From CAXSEF01 sp964236695 (lineage in GTDB: Bacteria > Pseudomonadota > Alphaproteobacteria > Acetobacterales > Acetobacteraceae): a stretch of 64,000 bases of DNA. The notes beneath the pieces are model-generated. The model had not been told where the DNA came from, did not search any database, and saw nothing but the letters and a program-made list of their open reading frames with translations. The first letter of the stretch is position 1. Each line of letters opens with the position of its first letter. Position numbers and translations under genes: made by a program. The DNA lies in assembly GCA_964236695.1 (NCBI GenBank), contig CAXSFU010000009.1, positions 1-64,000 on the forward strand, in the 5' to 3' direction. This document shows, piece by piece, positions 44,697 to 53,377 of this stretch.

Positions 44697-46199
44697 TCAG
44701 GCGCCGGCGGTGCCCGCGGCCCGCAGCGCCGCGACCACGGCCGTGCCCTTCGGGCTGCCCAGGCCGGTGACCGGGTCCCAGCCGGCCTTGCAGCTGTAGC
44801 CGGCGTTGTTGCCGTGGGTGATGTCGGTCATCGCCGCCGGGTGGGCGTAGAGGGTCGGGTTGACGAAGCCGGCGGGGCGTCCGGCGGCCTGGTTGGACAG
44901 CGCGACCAGCCCCGCCCACAGCGGCGCCACCGCGCTGGTGCCGCCGATCACGGCGGGCTGGCCGTCCACGGAAACGTTGTAGCCGGTTTCCGGGTCGGCA
45001 TCGCCCGCGACGTCGGGCACGCCGCGGCCGGTCTGGGTGTTGCCGGTCTGCCAGGCCGGGCGCGGGAAGTGCGTGCTGTAGCCGCCGCCGGTGGCGCCGC
45101 CCCTGCTGCCGTCGTTCCACGCCACCTCGGCGCCCGTGCGCGGCAGCTTCGTGCCGCCGCAGCCCAGCACGTGCGGGCTGGACGCCGGGAAGTCCACGGT
45201 GAGCATGCCGCCCGTGGTGCCGTCCGAGGCGCCGTTGTCGCCGGAGGCCGCGCACACCGTGATGCCCAGGCCGGCGGCGGTCTGGAACACCTGGTCCATG
45301 GCGTCGATGTCCTGCGCCGACCACGAGGACTCCGGGCCGCCCCAGCTGATCGAGATCACCGAGGGCTTCCTTTGCGTGTCGTGCACGGCGGCGGCGATGG
45401 CGTCGAGGAAGCCGCTGCCCTGGTTGGCGCCGAAATACACGGCGATGTCCGCGGCCGGCGCCACGGAACCCACGACCTCGATGTCGAGCTGCACCTCGCC
45501 GTCGGCGCCGTTCGGGTCGCCCGGCGTGTTGGCGGCGCCGCCGACCGGGACCGCCTCCAGGGTGCCGGTCCTCTTGACGTGCTTGGCGGCGAAGTAGGCG
45601 GTCATCTGCGCCGGGTCGTAGCCGCCGCCCAGCTCGATCAGCGCCACCGTCTGCCCGGCGCCGGTCCCGCCCGCGGGGAAGCCGTAGTGCGCGGCGACGG
45701 CCGAGGGATCGTAGGAGATGCCGGCGCTGGCGCGCGGGCGGACCCGGAAATGCGGGCGCGCGACGCGGCGCTGGTCGAAGCCGACCACCGCGACCAGGTC
45801 CTCGGCCAGCTCCGGCGGCACCAGGAGGTGGCCGCTGCGGCCGACGAAGCTGCGGCCGGCATCGCGGTAGACGCCCATGCCCTCCGGCCGGAAGGCGCTG
45901 CGCGCCTGCGCGTAGGTGCCGCTCAGCATCAGCATGTGGAAGCTGCCCGCGGGCTGCTCGACGTGGAGGCCATGGCTGCGGGCGTAGGCGGCAACCTGCT
46001 CGATGACCGTGTCGCGGGTGCCGTGGCGGCGCGCGTACTCGGCGTGGGCCACCGCCGGGGCCAGGGCGTCGACCGGGGCGTGCGGCTTGAGCACCACCGT
46101 GAGCCGGACGGGGGCGGCGTCGTCGACGTCGCCGGTGCGCGTGCCGGGGGGCTCGACCTGGAAGCTGCGCGGGAAGATCTGCAGACCGTGTGTCGTCAT
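44697..46199 (-). CDS. Sedolisin (S53) serine-carboxyl peptidase
   Basis: The 500-residue protein has an N-terminal pro-domain (about 30-150; EQVAAYARSHGLHV) and a sedolisin catalytic domain. The catalytic triad reads as E235 and D239 (GEVQLDIEV) and S422 in GGTSAVAPLWAG, with the oxyanion Asp at SGDNG (about 321). A calcium-binding C terminus is visible (DITHGNNAGYSCKAG, WDPVTGLGSP). S53 enzymes act at acidic pH and are usually secreted and self-processing, although no classical signal peptide is present here. The ATG at 46199 starts directly before the pro-domain. Confidence 0.93.
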   Translation of the reverse strand: MTTHGLQIFPRSFQVEPPGTRTGDVDDAAPVRLTVVLKPHAPVDALAPAVAHAEYARRHGTRDTVIEQVAAYARSHGLHVEQPAGSFHMLMLSGTYAQARSAFRPEGMGVYRDAGRSFVGRSGHLLVPPELAEDLVAVVGFDQRRVARPHFRVRPRASAGISYDPSAVAAHYGFPAGGTGAGQTVALIELGGGYDPAQMTAYFAAKHVKRTGTLEAVPVGGAANTPGDPNGADGEVQLDIEVVGSVAPAADIAVYFGANQGSGFLDAIAAAVHDTQRKPSVISISWGGPESSWSAQDIDAMDQVFQTAAGLGITVCAASGDNGASDGTTGGMLTVDFPASSPHVLGCGGTKLPRTGAEVAWNDGSRGGATGGGYSTHFPRPAWQTGNTQTGRGVPDVAGDADPETGYNVSVDGQPAVIGGTSAVAPLWAGLVALSNQAAGRPAGFVNPTLYAHPAAMTDITHGNNAGYSCKAGWDPVTGLGSPKGTAVVAALRAAGTAGA

Positions 46200-46328
46200 C
46201 GGCGAGGCTCTCCTGTGCCCGGAACCGGGCTCGTGGTCGGCGCGGGGGCCACCGGGGCGGCGGCGCGGCATCATGGCGGGGCAGGGGCGGAAGGGGCAAC
46301 GAGGCAGGGGCGGGGGGCGGCAGGGAAG

Positions 46329-46460
46329 CAAGCAAGGCCGGGCTCTGCCCGGACCCGCCAGGAGCGAGCCGCCCCTGGATCCGGCCTCACTTAAGTCCAG
46401 GTTTCCAAAGGCTCGGCCTTTGGCGGAGTTTGAGGCAGAGCCTCAACCTTGCTTCCTTTT
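46329..46460 (-). repeat. Family B repeat, copy B9
   Basis: Family B element in the opposite orientation (GAGCCGCCCCTGGATCCGGC, CACTTAAG, CCAAAGGCTCGGCCTTTGG). It lies upstream of the sedolisin and DUF1489 genes, which are divergent. Confidence 0.85.
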
Positions 46461-46525
46461 GCCGCACGCCCCCGTCACGCGACGCCGGGGTTGGCCCCCT
46501 GCCCCGGCCGTGCCACCTGGAGGCC

Positions 46526-46939
46526 ATGGTGCATCTGATCAAGCTGGCCGTCGGCGTGCGCGACCTCGATCACCTGCGCGAGGTGCAGGCGGCGCGGGCC
46601 GCGGTGGCGCCGCTGCGCCATCTCACGCGCTCGTTCCCGCGCCGGGCGGAGGAGATTGTCGCCGCGGGGTCGATCCACTGGGTGGTGGCCGGGCTGCTGC
46701 TGGCGCGACAGCGGGTGGTCGACATCGTGGCGGAGCGGCGCGAGGACGGCACGCCCTGCACCGCGCTGATGCTCGACCGCGCGCTGGTCGCGGTGGCGCC
46801 GCGGCCGGTGCGGGCGTTCCAGGGCTGGCGCTACCTGGAGGCGGAGGCGGCGCCCGCGGACCTGGAGGCCGGCGGGGGTGGTGGCGAGGCGATGCCGCCG
46901 CGGCTGCGCGCGGAACTCATGGTGCTGGGGCTGCTGTGA
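46526..46939 (+). CDS. DUF1489 family protein
   Basis: The 137-residue protein matches the alphaproteobacterial DUF1489 family. It begins VHLIKLAVGVRDLDHL, has TRSFPRRAEEIVAAGSIHWVV and LLARQRVVDI in the middle, and RPVRAFQGWRYLEA near the C terminus. It is soluble. GGAGG lies 5 nt before the ATG. The family has no assigned function, although it is broadly conserved in alphaproteobacteria, supporting the taxonomic reading. Confidence 0.88.
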   Translation: MVHLIKLAVGVRDLDHLREVQAARAAVAPLRHLTRSFPRRAEEIVAAGSIHWVVAGLLLARQRVVDIVAERREDGTPCTALMLDRALVAVAPRPVRAFQGWRYLEAEAAPADLEAGGGGGEAMPPRLRAELMVLGLL

Positions 46940-47027
46940 GCACGGCCGCGACGTCCTCTGCAACGTCCTTTGCAACCCTGGGCCGCGTGCCTCGCTGTCG
47001 CTGGACCACCAGGGAGGCTCGACGGAC

Positions 47028-47450
47028 ATGGACAGGACGCGCGTGGACAGGGCGGGCACCGACAGGCTGCTGATCGCGTCGTCGCCGATCGAGATCGAGG
47101 CCAAGGCGGAGGAGGCGGGGCTGGCGCGCGCCGCGCACGACGTGGCGCTCGCCCTGTTCCACAACCTCACGGACCGGCTGGGGCACGCGGCCCGCGCGCT
47201 GCCAGGCGGGGCCGCGCACTGGCCGTCGCACCGCTTCTACTTCGCCGAGGCCGGGGAGCCGGAGCTGGCGGTGCTGCTGGAAGGGCTGGCGGCGCGGCCG
47301 GACTTCGCCGAGGTCGGCGGCGCGGCATACGAGGGCACGCAGCCGGCCGGCCTGTTCGTGCAGGAGGCGAGGCAGGGCCACGTCGGGGTGATGGTCGGGC
47401 ACGAGAGCCACGAGGGGCTGCGCTCGCCGATCCGGCCCGAGCTTCGCTGA
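47028..47450 (+). CDS. Protein of unknown function
   Basis: A 140-residue soluble protein with a strong AGGGAGG ribosome site. The N-terminal half is helical (ASSPIEIEAKAEEAGLARAA, then LALFHNLTDRLGHAARAL) and the C-terminal half is mixed (SHRFYFAEAGEPELAVLLEG, GLFVQEARQGHVGVMVGHES). It has no Cys motif or membrane segment. I do not recognise the family. It follows the DUF1489 gene by 88 nt on the same strand. Confidence 0.6.
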   Translation: MDRTRVDRAGTDRLLIASSPIEIEAKAEEAGLARAAHDVALALFHNLTDRLGHAARALPGGAAHWPSHRFYFAEAGEPELAVLLEGLAARPDFAEVGGAAYEGTQPAGLFVQEARQGHVGVMVGHESHEGLRSPIRPELR

Positions 47451-47630
47451 CCGACGCTGCGCTGAGCCGCGCCGCACGGAGCCGCGCGGGGCGGTTCCCG
47501 GGGACCGTTCCCTGCGTGGCGCCGCCGCCACACGCCGCGCGGACCCTGCCGCCGAGCCTTGCCCCGCGCCGGTCGCGGTCCGCATAACCGGGCGGGGCCG
47601 CGGCGCACGACGGTCCGGGAGGATGGTCCG

Positions 47631-47798
47631 ATGCGTCTGCTGCTCCTGCTGCCCTTCGCCGGGCTGCTGTGGATCCCGTTCTACAACTTCCGCGAGCCGG
47701 CGCTGTTCGGCTTCCCGTTCTTCTACTGGTACCAGCTGCTGTGGGTGCCGGTCACGGCGCTGCTGACCTTCGTGGTGTGGCGGAGCGAGCGGTCGTGA
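47631..47798 (+). CDS. DUF3311 small membrane subunit
   Basis: The 55-residue membrane protein has two helices, LLLLLPFAGLLWIPFYN and FFYWYQLLWVPVTALLTFVVW. The length and the W-I-P-F-Y/N and FY.YQ..W motifs are those of DUF3311, which accompanies monocarboxylate-type sodium/solute symporters. The ATG at 47631 has a GGGAGGATGG site upstream. Its stop overlaps the GTG start of the symporter, so both are made together. Confidence 0.85.
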   Translation: MRLLLLLPFAGLLWIPFYNFREPALFGFPFFYWYQLLWVPVTALLTFVVWRSERS

Positions 47799-49288
47799 GC
47801 ATGGTCGCCCCCGGCGGGCTGCACTGGACCGCCTTCGTCGTGTTCGCGTTCTTCTTCGCCCTGGTGTCGGTGATGGGCTTCGTCGCCGCGCGCTGGCGCC
47901 GGCCGGCCACGCTGGCCCACATCGACGAGTGGGGCCTCGGCGGGCGGCAGTTCGGCACCTGGGTCACCTGGTTCCTGGTCGGCGGCGACTTCTACACCGC
48001 CTACACGGTGATTGCGGTGCCAGCGCTGGTGTTCTCTGCCGGCGCCTACGGGTTCTTCGCCCTGCCCTACACGATCCTGGTCTACCCGTTCATCTTCGTC
48101 GTGATGCCGAAGCTGTGGGAGTACGCGGCCGCCGGCGGCCACGTCACCGCCGCCGACGTCGTGCACGCCCGCTACAACTCGCGCGCCCTGGAGCTGGCGG
48201 TGGCGATCACGGGGCTGCTGGCGACGATGCCCTACATCGCGCTGCAGCTCGTGGGCATGCAGGTCGTGATCGGCGCGCTGGGCCTGGTCGGCGAGGTGCC
48301 GCTGGCCGCCGCCTTCGTGATCCTCGCGCTCTACACCTACTCGGCCGGCCTGCGCGCGCCGGCGCTGATCGCCTTCGTCAAGGACATCATGATCTACATC
48401 GTGGTGCTCGTGGCCGTCGCCGTGATCCCCGCCCACCTCGGCGGCTACGGCGCGGTGTTCGCCTCGGCGCAGACCGCGTTCGCCGCCAAGGGCGCTGGCG
48501 GCATCCTGCTCAAGCCCGCGCAGATGCTGCCCTACGCCTCGCTTGCCCTGGGCTCGGCGCTGGCAGCGTTCATGTACCCGCACACCCTGACCGGCGTGTT
48601 CGCGTCGAAGAGCGCCGACACGATCCGCAAGAACGCCATCCTGCTGCCGGCCTACACCCTGCTGCTCGGGCTGATCGCGCTGCTCGGCTACATGGCCTAC
48701 GCCGCGGGCATCGACCCGAAGACGCCGCCCACCTCTGTGGTGCCTGCGCTGTTCGACGCGATCTTCCCGCAGTGGTTCACCGGCTTCGCCTTCGCGGCGG
48801 TCGCGATCGGCGCGCTGGTGCCGGCCGCGGTGATGTCGATCGGCAGCGCCAACCTGTTCACCCGCAACGTGTGGAAGGCCTACGTCAACCCCGCGGTCAC
48901 CCCGGCCGGCGAGGCGCAGGTCGCCAAGGTCACCTCGCTGCTGGTCAAGCTTGGCGCGCTGCTGTGCATCTTCTTCCTGCAGACCAAGAACGTCATCGAC
49001 CTGCAGCTGATCGGCGGCCTGGTGATCCTGCAGACCTTCCCCTCCGTGGTGTTCGGGCTGTTCACCCGCCGGTTCCGCGCCGAGGGGCTGCTCGCGGGCT
49101 GGGCGGTGGGCATCGGCGGCGGAAGCTGGCTGGTGATCGCCGACGGGCTGAAGCCGGTGCACCCGATCGTGCTCGGCGGCGCCACGTACGGCGTCTACGT
49201 CGGGCTGCTGGCGCTGGCGGCGAACATCGTGGTGGCGGCGGCGGTGTCGCTGGCGCTCGGGGAGGAACGGCGGGTGGCGCGGGCCTAG
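47795..49288 (+). CDS. Sodium:solute symporter (monocarboxylate permease type)
   Basis: This 497-residue membrane protein of the SSS family has about 13 membrane spans. After the first helix comes IDEWGLGGRQFGTWVTWFLVGGDFYTAYTVIA, the region that shapes the sodium and substrate sites, and later FMYPHTLTGVFASKS and AVMSIGSANLFTRNVWKAY. Pairing with a DUF3311 gene is typical of MctP-like permeases, which import lactate, pyruvate or other small acids. The exact substrate is inferred from that pairing only. The GTG overlaps the DUF3311 stop (GTGA); an ATG two codons on is an alternative start. Confidence 0.9.
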   Translation: MSMVAPGGLHWTAFVVFAFFFALVSVMGFVAARWRRPATLAHIDEWGLGGRQFGTWVTWFLVGGDFYTAYTVIAVPALVFSAGAYGFFALPYTILVYPFIFVVMPKLWEYAAAGGHVTAADVVHARYNSRALELAVAITGLLATMPYIALQLVGMQVVIGALGLVGEVPLAAAFVILALYTYSAGLRAPALIAFVKDIMIYIVVLVAVAVIPAHLGGYGAVFASAQTAFAAKGAGGILLKPAQMLPYASLALGSALAAFMYPHTLTGVFASKSADTIRKNAILLPAYTLLLGLIALLGYMAYAAGIDPKTPPTSVVPALFDAIFPQWFTGFAFAAVAIGALVPAAVMSIGSANLFTRNVWKAYVNPAVTPAGEAQVAKVTSLLVKLGALLCIFFLQTKNVIDLQLIGGLVILQTFPSVVFGLFTRRFRAEGLLAGWAVGIGGGSWLVIADGLKPVHPIVLGGATYGVYVGLLALAANIVVAAAVSLALGEERRVARA

Positions 49289-49434
49289 GAAGGCAAGGCC
49301 AGGGCTCTGCCCTGGACCCGCCAGGGGCGAGCCGCCCCTGGACCCGGCCTCACTTAAGGAATGGGTTCCAAGGGCCCTGCCCTTGGCGGGGTCCCCTCCT
49401 TCAAGCATGGGGGCAGAGCCCCTGGCCTTCCTAA
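49287..49434 (-). repeat. Family B repeat, copy B10
   Basis: Family B element in the reverse orientation, with GGCAGAGCCCCTGGCCTTCC at its right end. It lies directly behind the symporter stop, between convergent genes. Confidence 0.88.
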
Positions 49435-49453
49435 TTCTGACCGGCCGCCGGCA

Positions 49454-49858
49454 TCAGTCCCGGCCGCGGCCCACCAGCCATTTCGGGTCGAACCAGGTGT
49501 CGGCCGGCCCGTCGTAGGGCAGCCGGGTGATGTCCCAGTGCACGATCATCGGCGCGTACACGTCCCACACCGCGGGGCCGCCGCCCACGAACACCACCCG
49601 GTCCGCGAAGCGCGCCAGCACCTCCTCCGGCCGGTCCGCGGCGTGGATGACCTGGATGGTGCGGTGGGCGAACTCCTCCTTCGGGATGGAGGCGATCGTC
49701 CTCGGGCCCGCGATCAGCACGTGGCCCAGCGTCATCGCCCAGAAGCGGCGCACGTCCTCGCGGAAGGCGGGCCGGGGGTCGCCTTCCCAGGGCAGGTGGC
49801 CGCCGAGGCCGAGCTGGCCCCTGTCGCCGATCGCGCACATCGACCGCACATCCGCCAT
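49454..49858 (-). CDS. Dihydrofolate reductase-like protein, short
   Basis: The 134-residue protein resembles dihydrofolate reductase, which makes tetrahydrofolate with NADPH. It keeps the start (VRSMCAIGDRGQLGLGGHLPW), the RRFWAMTLGHVLIAGPRTIAS segment equivalent to the FK.LT.G..VIMGR.T motif, and the glycine motif VVFVGGGPAVWDVYAP. It is shorter than the usual 160 residues, and the acidic substrate residue after LPW is displaced (EGDPRPAFREDVRR). A divergent or specialised DHFR is possible. The start at 49858 aligns with the family. Confidence 0.78.
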   Translation of the reverse strand: MADVRSMCAIGDRGQLGLGGHLPWEGDPRPAFREDVRRFWAMTLGHVLIAGPRTIASIPKEEFAHRTIQVIHAADRPEEVLARFADRVVFVGGGPAVWDVYAPMIVHWDITRLPYDGPADTWFDPKWLVGRGRD

Positions 49859-49925
49859 TCCGCCGCTCCCGAGACCGGCGCGGAGTGAAGCAGAGGCGGG
49901 GCCGCGGGGAAAGCCGCGCCCGGCG

Positions 49926-50315
49926 CTACAGGTCGCCGGCGAGGAACTGCGCCCGGCCCAGGCCGAAGCTCCAGTCGGCGTCGCTGTTGGACACGATGGA
50001 GACCATGACGTCGCTCGGGCGAATGCCGCAGCTCTGCTCCAGCTCCTCGCAGAGCAGCTTGTAGAAGGCGACCTTGGCGGCCTGGTCGCGCGGCCGGCTG
50101 GTGACGCTGAGCACCACGACCTTGTCGGTGCGCGCGATGCCCAGGCCGGTGTCCTCGACGATCATGTGGGCGGCGGAGTGCTGGTGGACGATCTGGTAGC
50201 GGTCGCGCTGGGGCACCTTGAAGGCGGCGACCATGGCGCGGTGGGCGGCGTCGAGCAGCGTGCGCAGCTCGGACTCGGTGCGGCCCTCGATGAGGTCGAA
50301 GCGCAGCAGCGGCAT
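49926..50315 (-). CDS. Tautomerase family protein
   Basis: The 129-residue protein begins Met-Pro (PLLRFDLIEGRTESELRTLL), as required in the tautomerase superfamily, where Pro1 is the catalytic base after Met removal. Later segments VPQRDRYQIVHQHS, KVVVLSVTSRPRDQAAKVAFYKLL and IRPSDVMVSIVSNSDADWSFG match the longer YrdN/MSAD-like members. It is cytoplasmic. Substrate unknown. It lies 67 nt upstream of the DHFR-like gene on the same strand and may be co-transcribed. Confidence 0.85.
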   Translation of the reverse strand: MPLLRFDLIEGRTESELRTLLDAAHRAMVAAFKVPQRDRYQIVHQHSAAHMIVEDTGLGIARTDKVVVLSVTSRPRDQAAKVAFYKLLCEELEQSCGIRPSDVMVSIVSNSDADWSFGLGRAQFLAGDL

Positions 50316-50345
50316 GGCGGGTCCTTTCGGGAGGAGGGCGGCATA

Positions 50346-50484
50346 AGGCAGGAAGCAAGGCTGGGCTCTGCCCAGACCCGCCAGGGGCGAGCCGCCCCTG
50401 GACCGGCTTGACTCAAGGGGAGCCGGTCCAGGGGGGCTTCCCCTGGCGGAGTTTGAGGCAGAGCCTCAACCTTGCTTGCTTCGC
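50346..50484 (-). repeat. Family B repeat, copy B11
   Basis: Family B element filling the gap between the inositol-phosphatase-like stop and the tautomerase start (both minus strand). It contains GAGCCGCCCCTGGACCGGC and TTGAGGCAGAGCCTCAACC arms. Confidence 0.85.
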
Positions 50485-50492
50485 CGCCTCCT

Positions 50493-51302
50493 TCAAAGGG
50501 CCGCCGGCATCAGCCGTCGCAGCTCGCCGGCGAGGCCGGGCGTTGCGGCGAGGATCCCGTCGCCGGTGGTGGGACCGCTGCCGGCCAGGAAGTCGCTGAC
50601 CACGGCGCCGGACTCGGCCAGGATGGCGAGGCCGGCGGCGACGTCCCACAGGCGGATGTGCAGCTCGCAGTAGCCGTCGAGCCGGCCGCAGGCGACGTCG
50701 GCCAGCGCCAGCGCCCCGGAGCCGGCGGCGCGCAGCATGGCGCCTTCGGCCATCACGCGGCGGTTCAGCGCGTGGAACGAGGCGGTGTCGCTGCGCGGGG
50801 ACCAGCCGATCTCGACCATGGCGCGGCCCATGTCGGTGGTGTCCGACACCCGGATCGGCCGGCCGTTCAGGGTGGCGCCGCCGCCCGCGCGCGCGGCAAA
50901 GGTCTCGCCCAGCGCTGGGGCGACCAGCACGCCGGCGAGCGCGCGGCCCTCGCCGAGCAGGCCGAGGGAGACGCACCAGCGCGGGCGGCCGCGGGCGAAG
51001 TTGCTGGTGCCGTCGATCGGGTCCGCGACCCAGCGCAGCGCGCCGGCGCCGGCCTGCTTCTCGCCCCTTTCCGCCTCGCCGCCCTCCTCCTCGCCGAGAA
51101 AGCCGTCGTCGGGGAAGGCGGCGCGCAGGCGGTCGCGGATCAGCCGCTCGACGGCGCCGTCGGCCTCGGTGAGCCAGTCCTGCGCGCCCTTCTCCGTGGC
51201 CTGCGGCGCGCCGGGGGGCGGCTGCAGGCGCAGGGCGAGGGCGGCGGCCTCGGCGCAGATCGCCTGGGCCGCGTCGAGGCGGCGCTGGAGGGCGTCGGAC
51301 AT
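50493..51302 (-). CDS. Inositol monophosphatase family protein
   Basis: The 269-residue protein is of the lithium-sensitive phosphatase (IMPase) family. Metal-binding motifs are LTEADGAVE near residue 44, FLGEEEGG (the GEE, about 68), WVADPIDGTSNFARG (the DPIDGT, about 90) and LWDVAAGLAILAESGA (WD, about 218). It hydrolyses small sugar or inositol phosphates, or possibly histidinol phosphate; the exact substrate is not readable. It is cytoplasmic. The ATG at 51302 opens at the family N terminus. Confidence 0.9.
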   Translation of the reverse strand: MSDALQRRLDAAQAICAEAAALALRLQPPPGAPQATEKGAQDWLTEADGAVERLIRDRLRAAFPDDGFLGEEEGGEAERGEKQAGAGALRWVADPIDGTSNFARGRPRWCVSLGLLGEGRALAGVLVAPALGETFAARAGGGATLNGRPIRVSDTTDMGRAMVEIGWSPRSDTASFHALNRRVMAEGAMLRAAGSGALALADVACGRLDGYCELHIRLWDVAAGLAILAESGAVVSDFLAGSGPTTGDGILAATPGLAGELRRLMPAAL

Positions 51303-51384
51303 GGGGTGCTCCCGGTGGTGGGCCGCAGGATGCCCCGAAGCGGCGCGGCGCGCGAGGCGGGCGTGCGAGGGGCCGTGCGCGGGG

Positions 51385-52140
51385 TCAGGCCTGGCCGGAC
51401 AGGGCGGCCGGTCGCGCGCGCCCCGGCTCCGTCCGTCGCCGGAGCAGAAGGACGCCCAGCAGGAGGGCGCCGCTGCATGCCGTGGCCAGCGGCAGGCCCA
51501 GGCCCAGGCCGCCCGGGTCCGCCGCGAAGTCGCCGAGCGCGGTGCCGGCGGTCCGCGCCACGAGGATCGTCGCCCAGTACGCCAGCAGCCCGGGGCGCCG
51601 CAGGGTGCAGTGCCCCGCCACCGCCGCGAGCAGCACTGCGGCGCAGGCCGCCGCGGCGGTGCCCAGCCCCGCCGCGTCCTCCAGGCAGTCCCCCGCCACG
51701 GTCGCGAGCGTGCCGGCGGCCAGCATCGCGGCCCAGTATCCGGGGTCGGCCACCGGCACCGGGCGGCCCAGCGGGTCGGGCCGCGCGTTCGGCACGGAGC
51801 GGGCGCGCAGCAGCAGCACGGCGTACAGCAGGGCCGACAGCACGGCCATCACCGCGGCCGGGTCCAGCGCGGCGTCGTGGGTGGCCAGGTCGGCGAGGTT
51901 GGTGGCGGCGGTGCGCAGCAGCACGATCGCCAGCCAGTACCAGGCCTTGCTGCCCCCGGGCGAGCGGCGTTCGGCGGCCAGCACCAAGGCGAACGCCAGC
52001 GCCAGCACCGGCAGGCCGCCGAGGTGGCCCAGGTGCAGGGTGTGCGAGGCGAGGTCACCCGTGTTGGTGCCGAGCACGCTCGCGGCGCAGATCGCGGCCC
52101 AGCTGCGCGGGCCGGTCGGGGGAACACTGCTCTGCCGCAT
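51385..52140 (-). CDS. Polytopic membrane protein with internal GT-x-GD repeats
   Basis: The 251-residue protein has about eight hydrophobic segments. Four similar segments contain a small-residue motif ending in Gly-Asp or Ala-Asp: VLGTNTGDLAS, TAATNLADLAT, TLATVAGDCLED and TAGTALGDFAAD. This internal repetition is as in COG4705-like membrane proteins. The function is unknown. The ATG at 52140 is used because the open frame beyond it reads through repeat B12. An Arg-rich C terminus would be cytoplasmic. Confidence 0.72.
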   Translation of the reverse strand: MRQSSVPPTGPRSWAAICAASVLGTNTGDLASHTLHLGHLGGLPVLALAFALVLAAERRSPGGSKAWYWLAIVLLRTAATNLADLATHDAALDPAAVMAVLSALLYAVLLLRARSVPNARPDPLGRPVPVADPGYWAAMLAAGTLATVAGDCLEDAAGLGTAAAACAAVLLAAVAGHCTLRRPGLLAYWATILVARTAGTALGDFAADPGGLGLGLPLATACSGALLLGVLLLRRRTEPGRARPAALSGQA

Positions 52141-52234
52141 GGCGCCGTCCCCGGGGTTGGTGGCCCGGCGGGACCGGGCACGCCTGCGTGCCAGGCGGGC
52201 GAGGGCGGCGCACGTGAAGAAACCGAGGCTGTGC

Positions 52235-52438
52235 CTTGGTTGGCAGGCCAGGGCTCTGCCCTGGACCCGCCAGGCGTAGGTGGCCAAGGTTCCGACGATC
52301 CGCCTGGATCGTTGGAAAGGCCACCGGAGGGAGCCGCCCCTGGACCCGGCGCAACCTAAGAATCGGATTCCAAAGGCTCGGCCTTTGGCGGGGTCCCCGC
52401 CTTCAAGCATGGGGGCAGAGCCCCTGGCCTTCCTTTCT
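52235..52438 (-). repeat. Family B repeat, copy B12 (long variant)
   Basis: Family B element with the additional palindromic module (52276-52330). It lies between divergent genes (membrane protein and aroE), so it is upstream of both. Confidence 0.88.
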
Positions 52439-52512
52439 GGATTGCAGACCGGGGCACCATCCCTGCCCCGCCTCGCTTGCCTCTCCGGCCCCGGCCATGT
52501 TTGGTTCCCGCC

Positions 52513-53361
52513 ATGGTCCCCCTCACCGGAGCCGGGCGTGTCGCCGGCGTCATCGGCTGGCCGGTGGCGCATTCGCGCTCCCCGCGGCTGCACAACCACT
52601 GGCTGCGGCGGCACGGCATCGACGGGGCATACGTGCCGCTGCCGGTGGCGCCGGGCGCGTTCGCCGCCGCGGTGGCGGGGCTGCGCGCGGCGGGGTTCGC
52701 CGGCGCCAACGTGACGCTGCCGCACAAGGAGGCGGCGTTCGCGGCGTGCGACCGGCTCGACCCCTCCGCCCTGCGCGCCGGCGCGGTGAACACGCTGGTG
52801 TTCGGTCCGGACGGGGTCGAGGGCTCGAACACGGACGGCGCGGGGTTCCTCGCCAATCTGCGCGCGCATGGCGTGGCGGCGGGCGGGCCGGCGCTGCTGC
52901 TGGGCGCGGGCGGCGCGGCGCGGGCGGTGGCGGCGGCGCTGCTCGACGCGGGCGCGGCGGTCAGCGTGGCCAACCGCTCGCGCGACCGGGCGGAGCGGCT
53001 CGCCGAGGCGCTGCCGGGGCTGCGGGTGCTGGACTGGGCGGCGCGGGAGGACGCGCTCGCGGACCAGGCTCTGCTGGTGAACACGACGTCGCTCGGCATG
53101 GTCGGGCACGCGGCGCTGGCGCTGGACCTCGTACGCGCGGGGGCGGGGCTGGCGGTGGCGGACATCGTCTACGTGCCGCTGGAAACGGAGCTGCTGGCAC
53201 AGGCACGGGCGCGCGGGCTGCGGGCGGTGGAGGGCCTGGGGATGCTGCTGCACCAGGCGCGGCCGGGCTTCGCGGCCTGGTTCGGGGTGGAGCCGGAGGT
53301 GGACGAGGAGACACGGGCGCTGCTGGCCACGGACCTGCCGGCCCGGGCCGGCGCGCCGTGA
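52513..53361 (+). CDS. aroE: Shikimate dehydrogenase
   Basis: The 282-residue protein reduces 3-dehydroshikimate to shikimate with NADPH in aromatic amino acid synthesis. Visible motifs are GWPVAHSRSPRLHN near residue 15 (shikimate-binding Ser pair), GANVTLPHKEAAF near 65 (Asn and catalytic Lys), AGAVNTLV, EGSNTDGAGF near 103 (Asp) and the nucleotide loop LLGAGGAARAV. NTTSLGM and EGLGMLLHQARPGF follow near the C terminus. It starts a group aroE-coaE-dnaQ with 16 nt and a 4-nt overlap between genes. Confidence 0.93.
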   Translation: MVPLTGAGRVAGVIGWPVAHSRSPRLHNHWLRRHGIDGAYVPLPVAPGAFAAAVAGLRAAGFAGANVTLPHKEAAFAACDRLDPSALRAGAVNTLVFGPDGVEGSNTDGAGFLANLRAHGVAAGGPALLLGAGGAARAVAAALLDAGAAVSVANRSRDRAERLAEALPGLRVLDWAAREDALADQALLVNTTSLGMVGHAALALDLVRAGAGLAVADIVYVPLETELLAQARARGLRAVEGLGMLLHQARPGFAAWFGVEPEVDEETRALLATDLPARAGAP

Positions 53362-53377
53362 GCCGCGGCCGGGCGGG

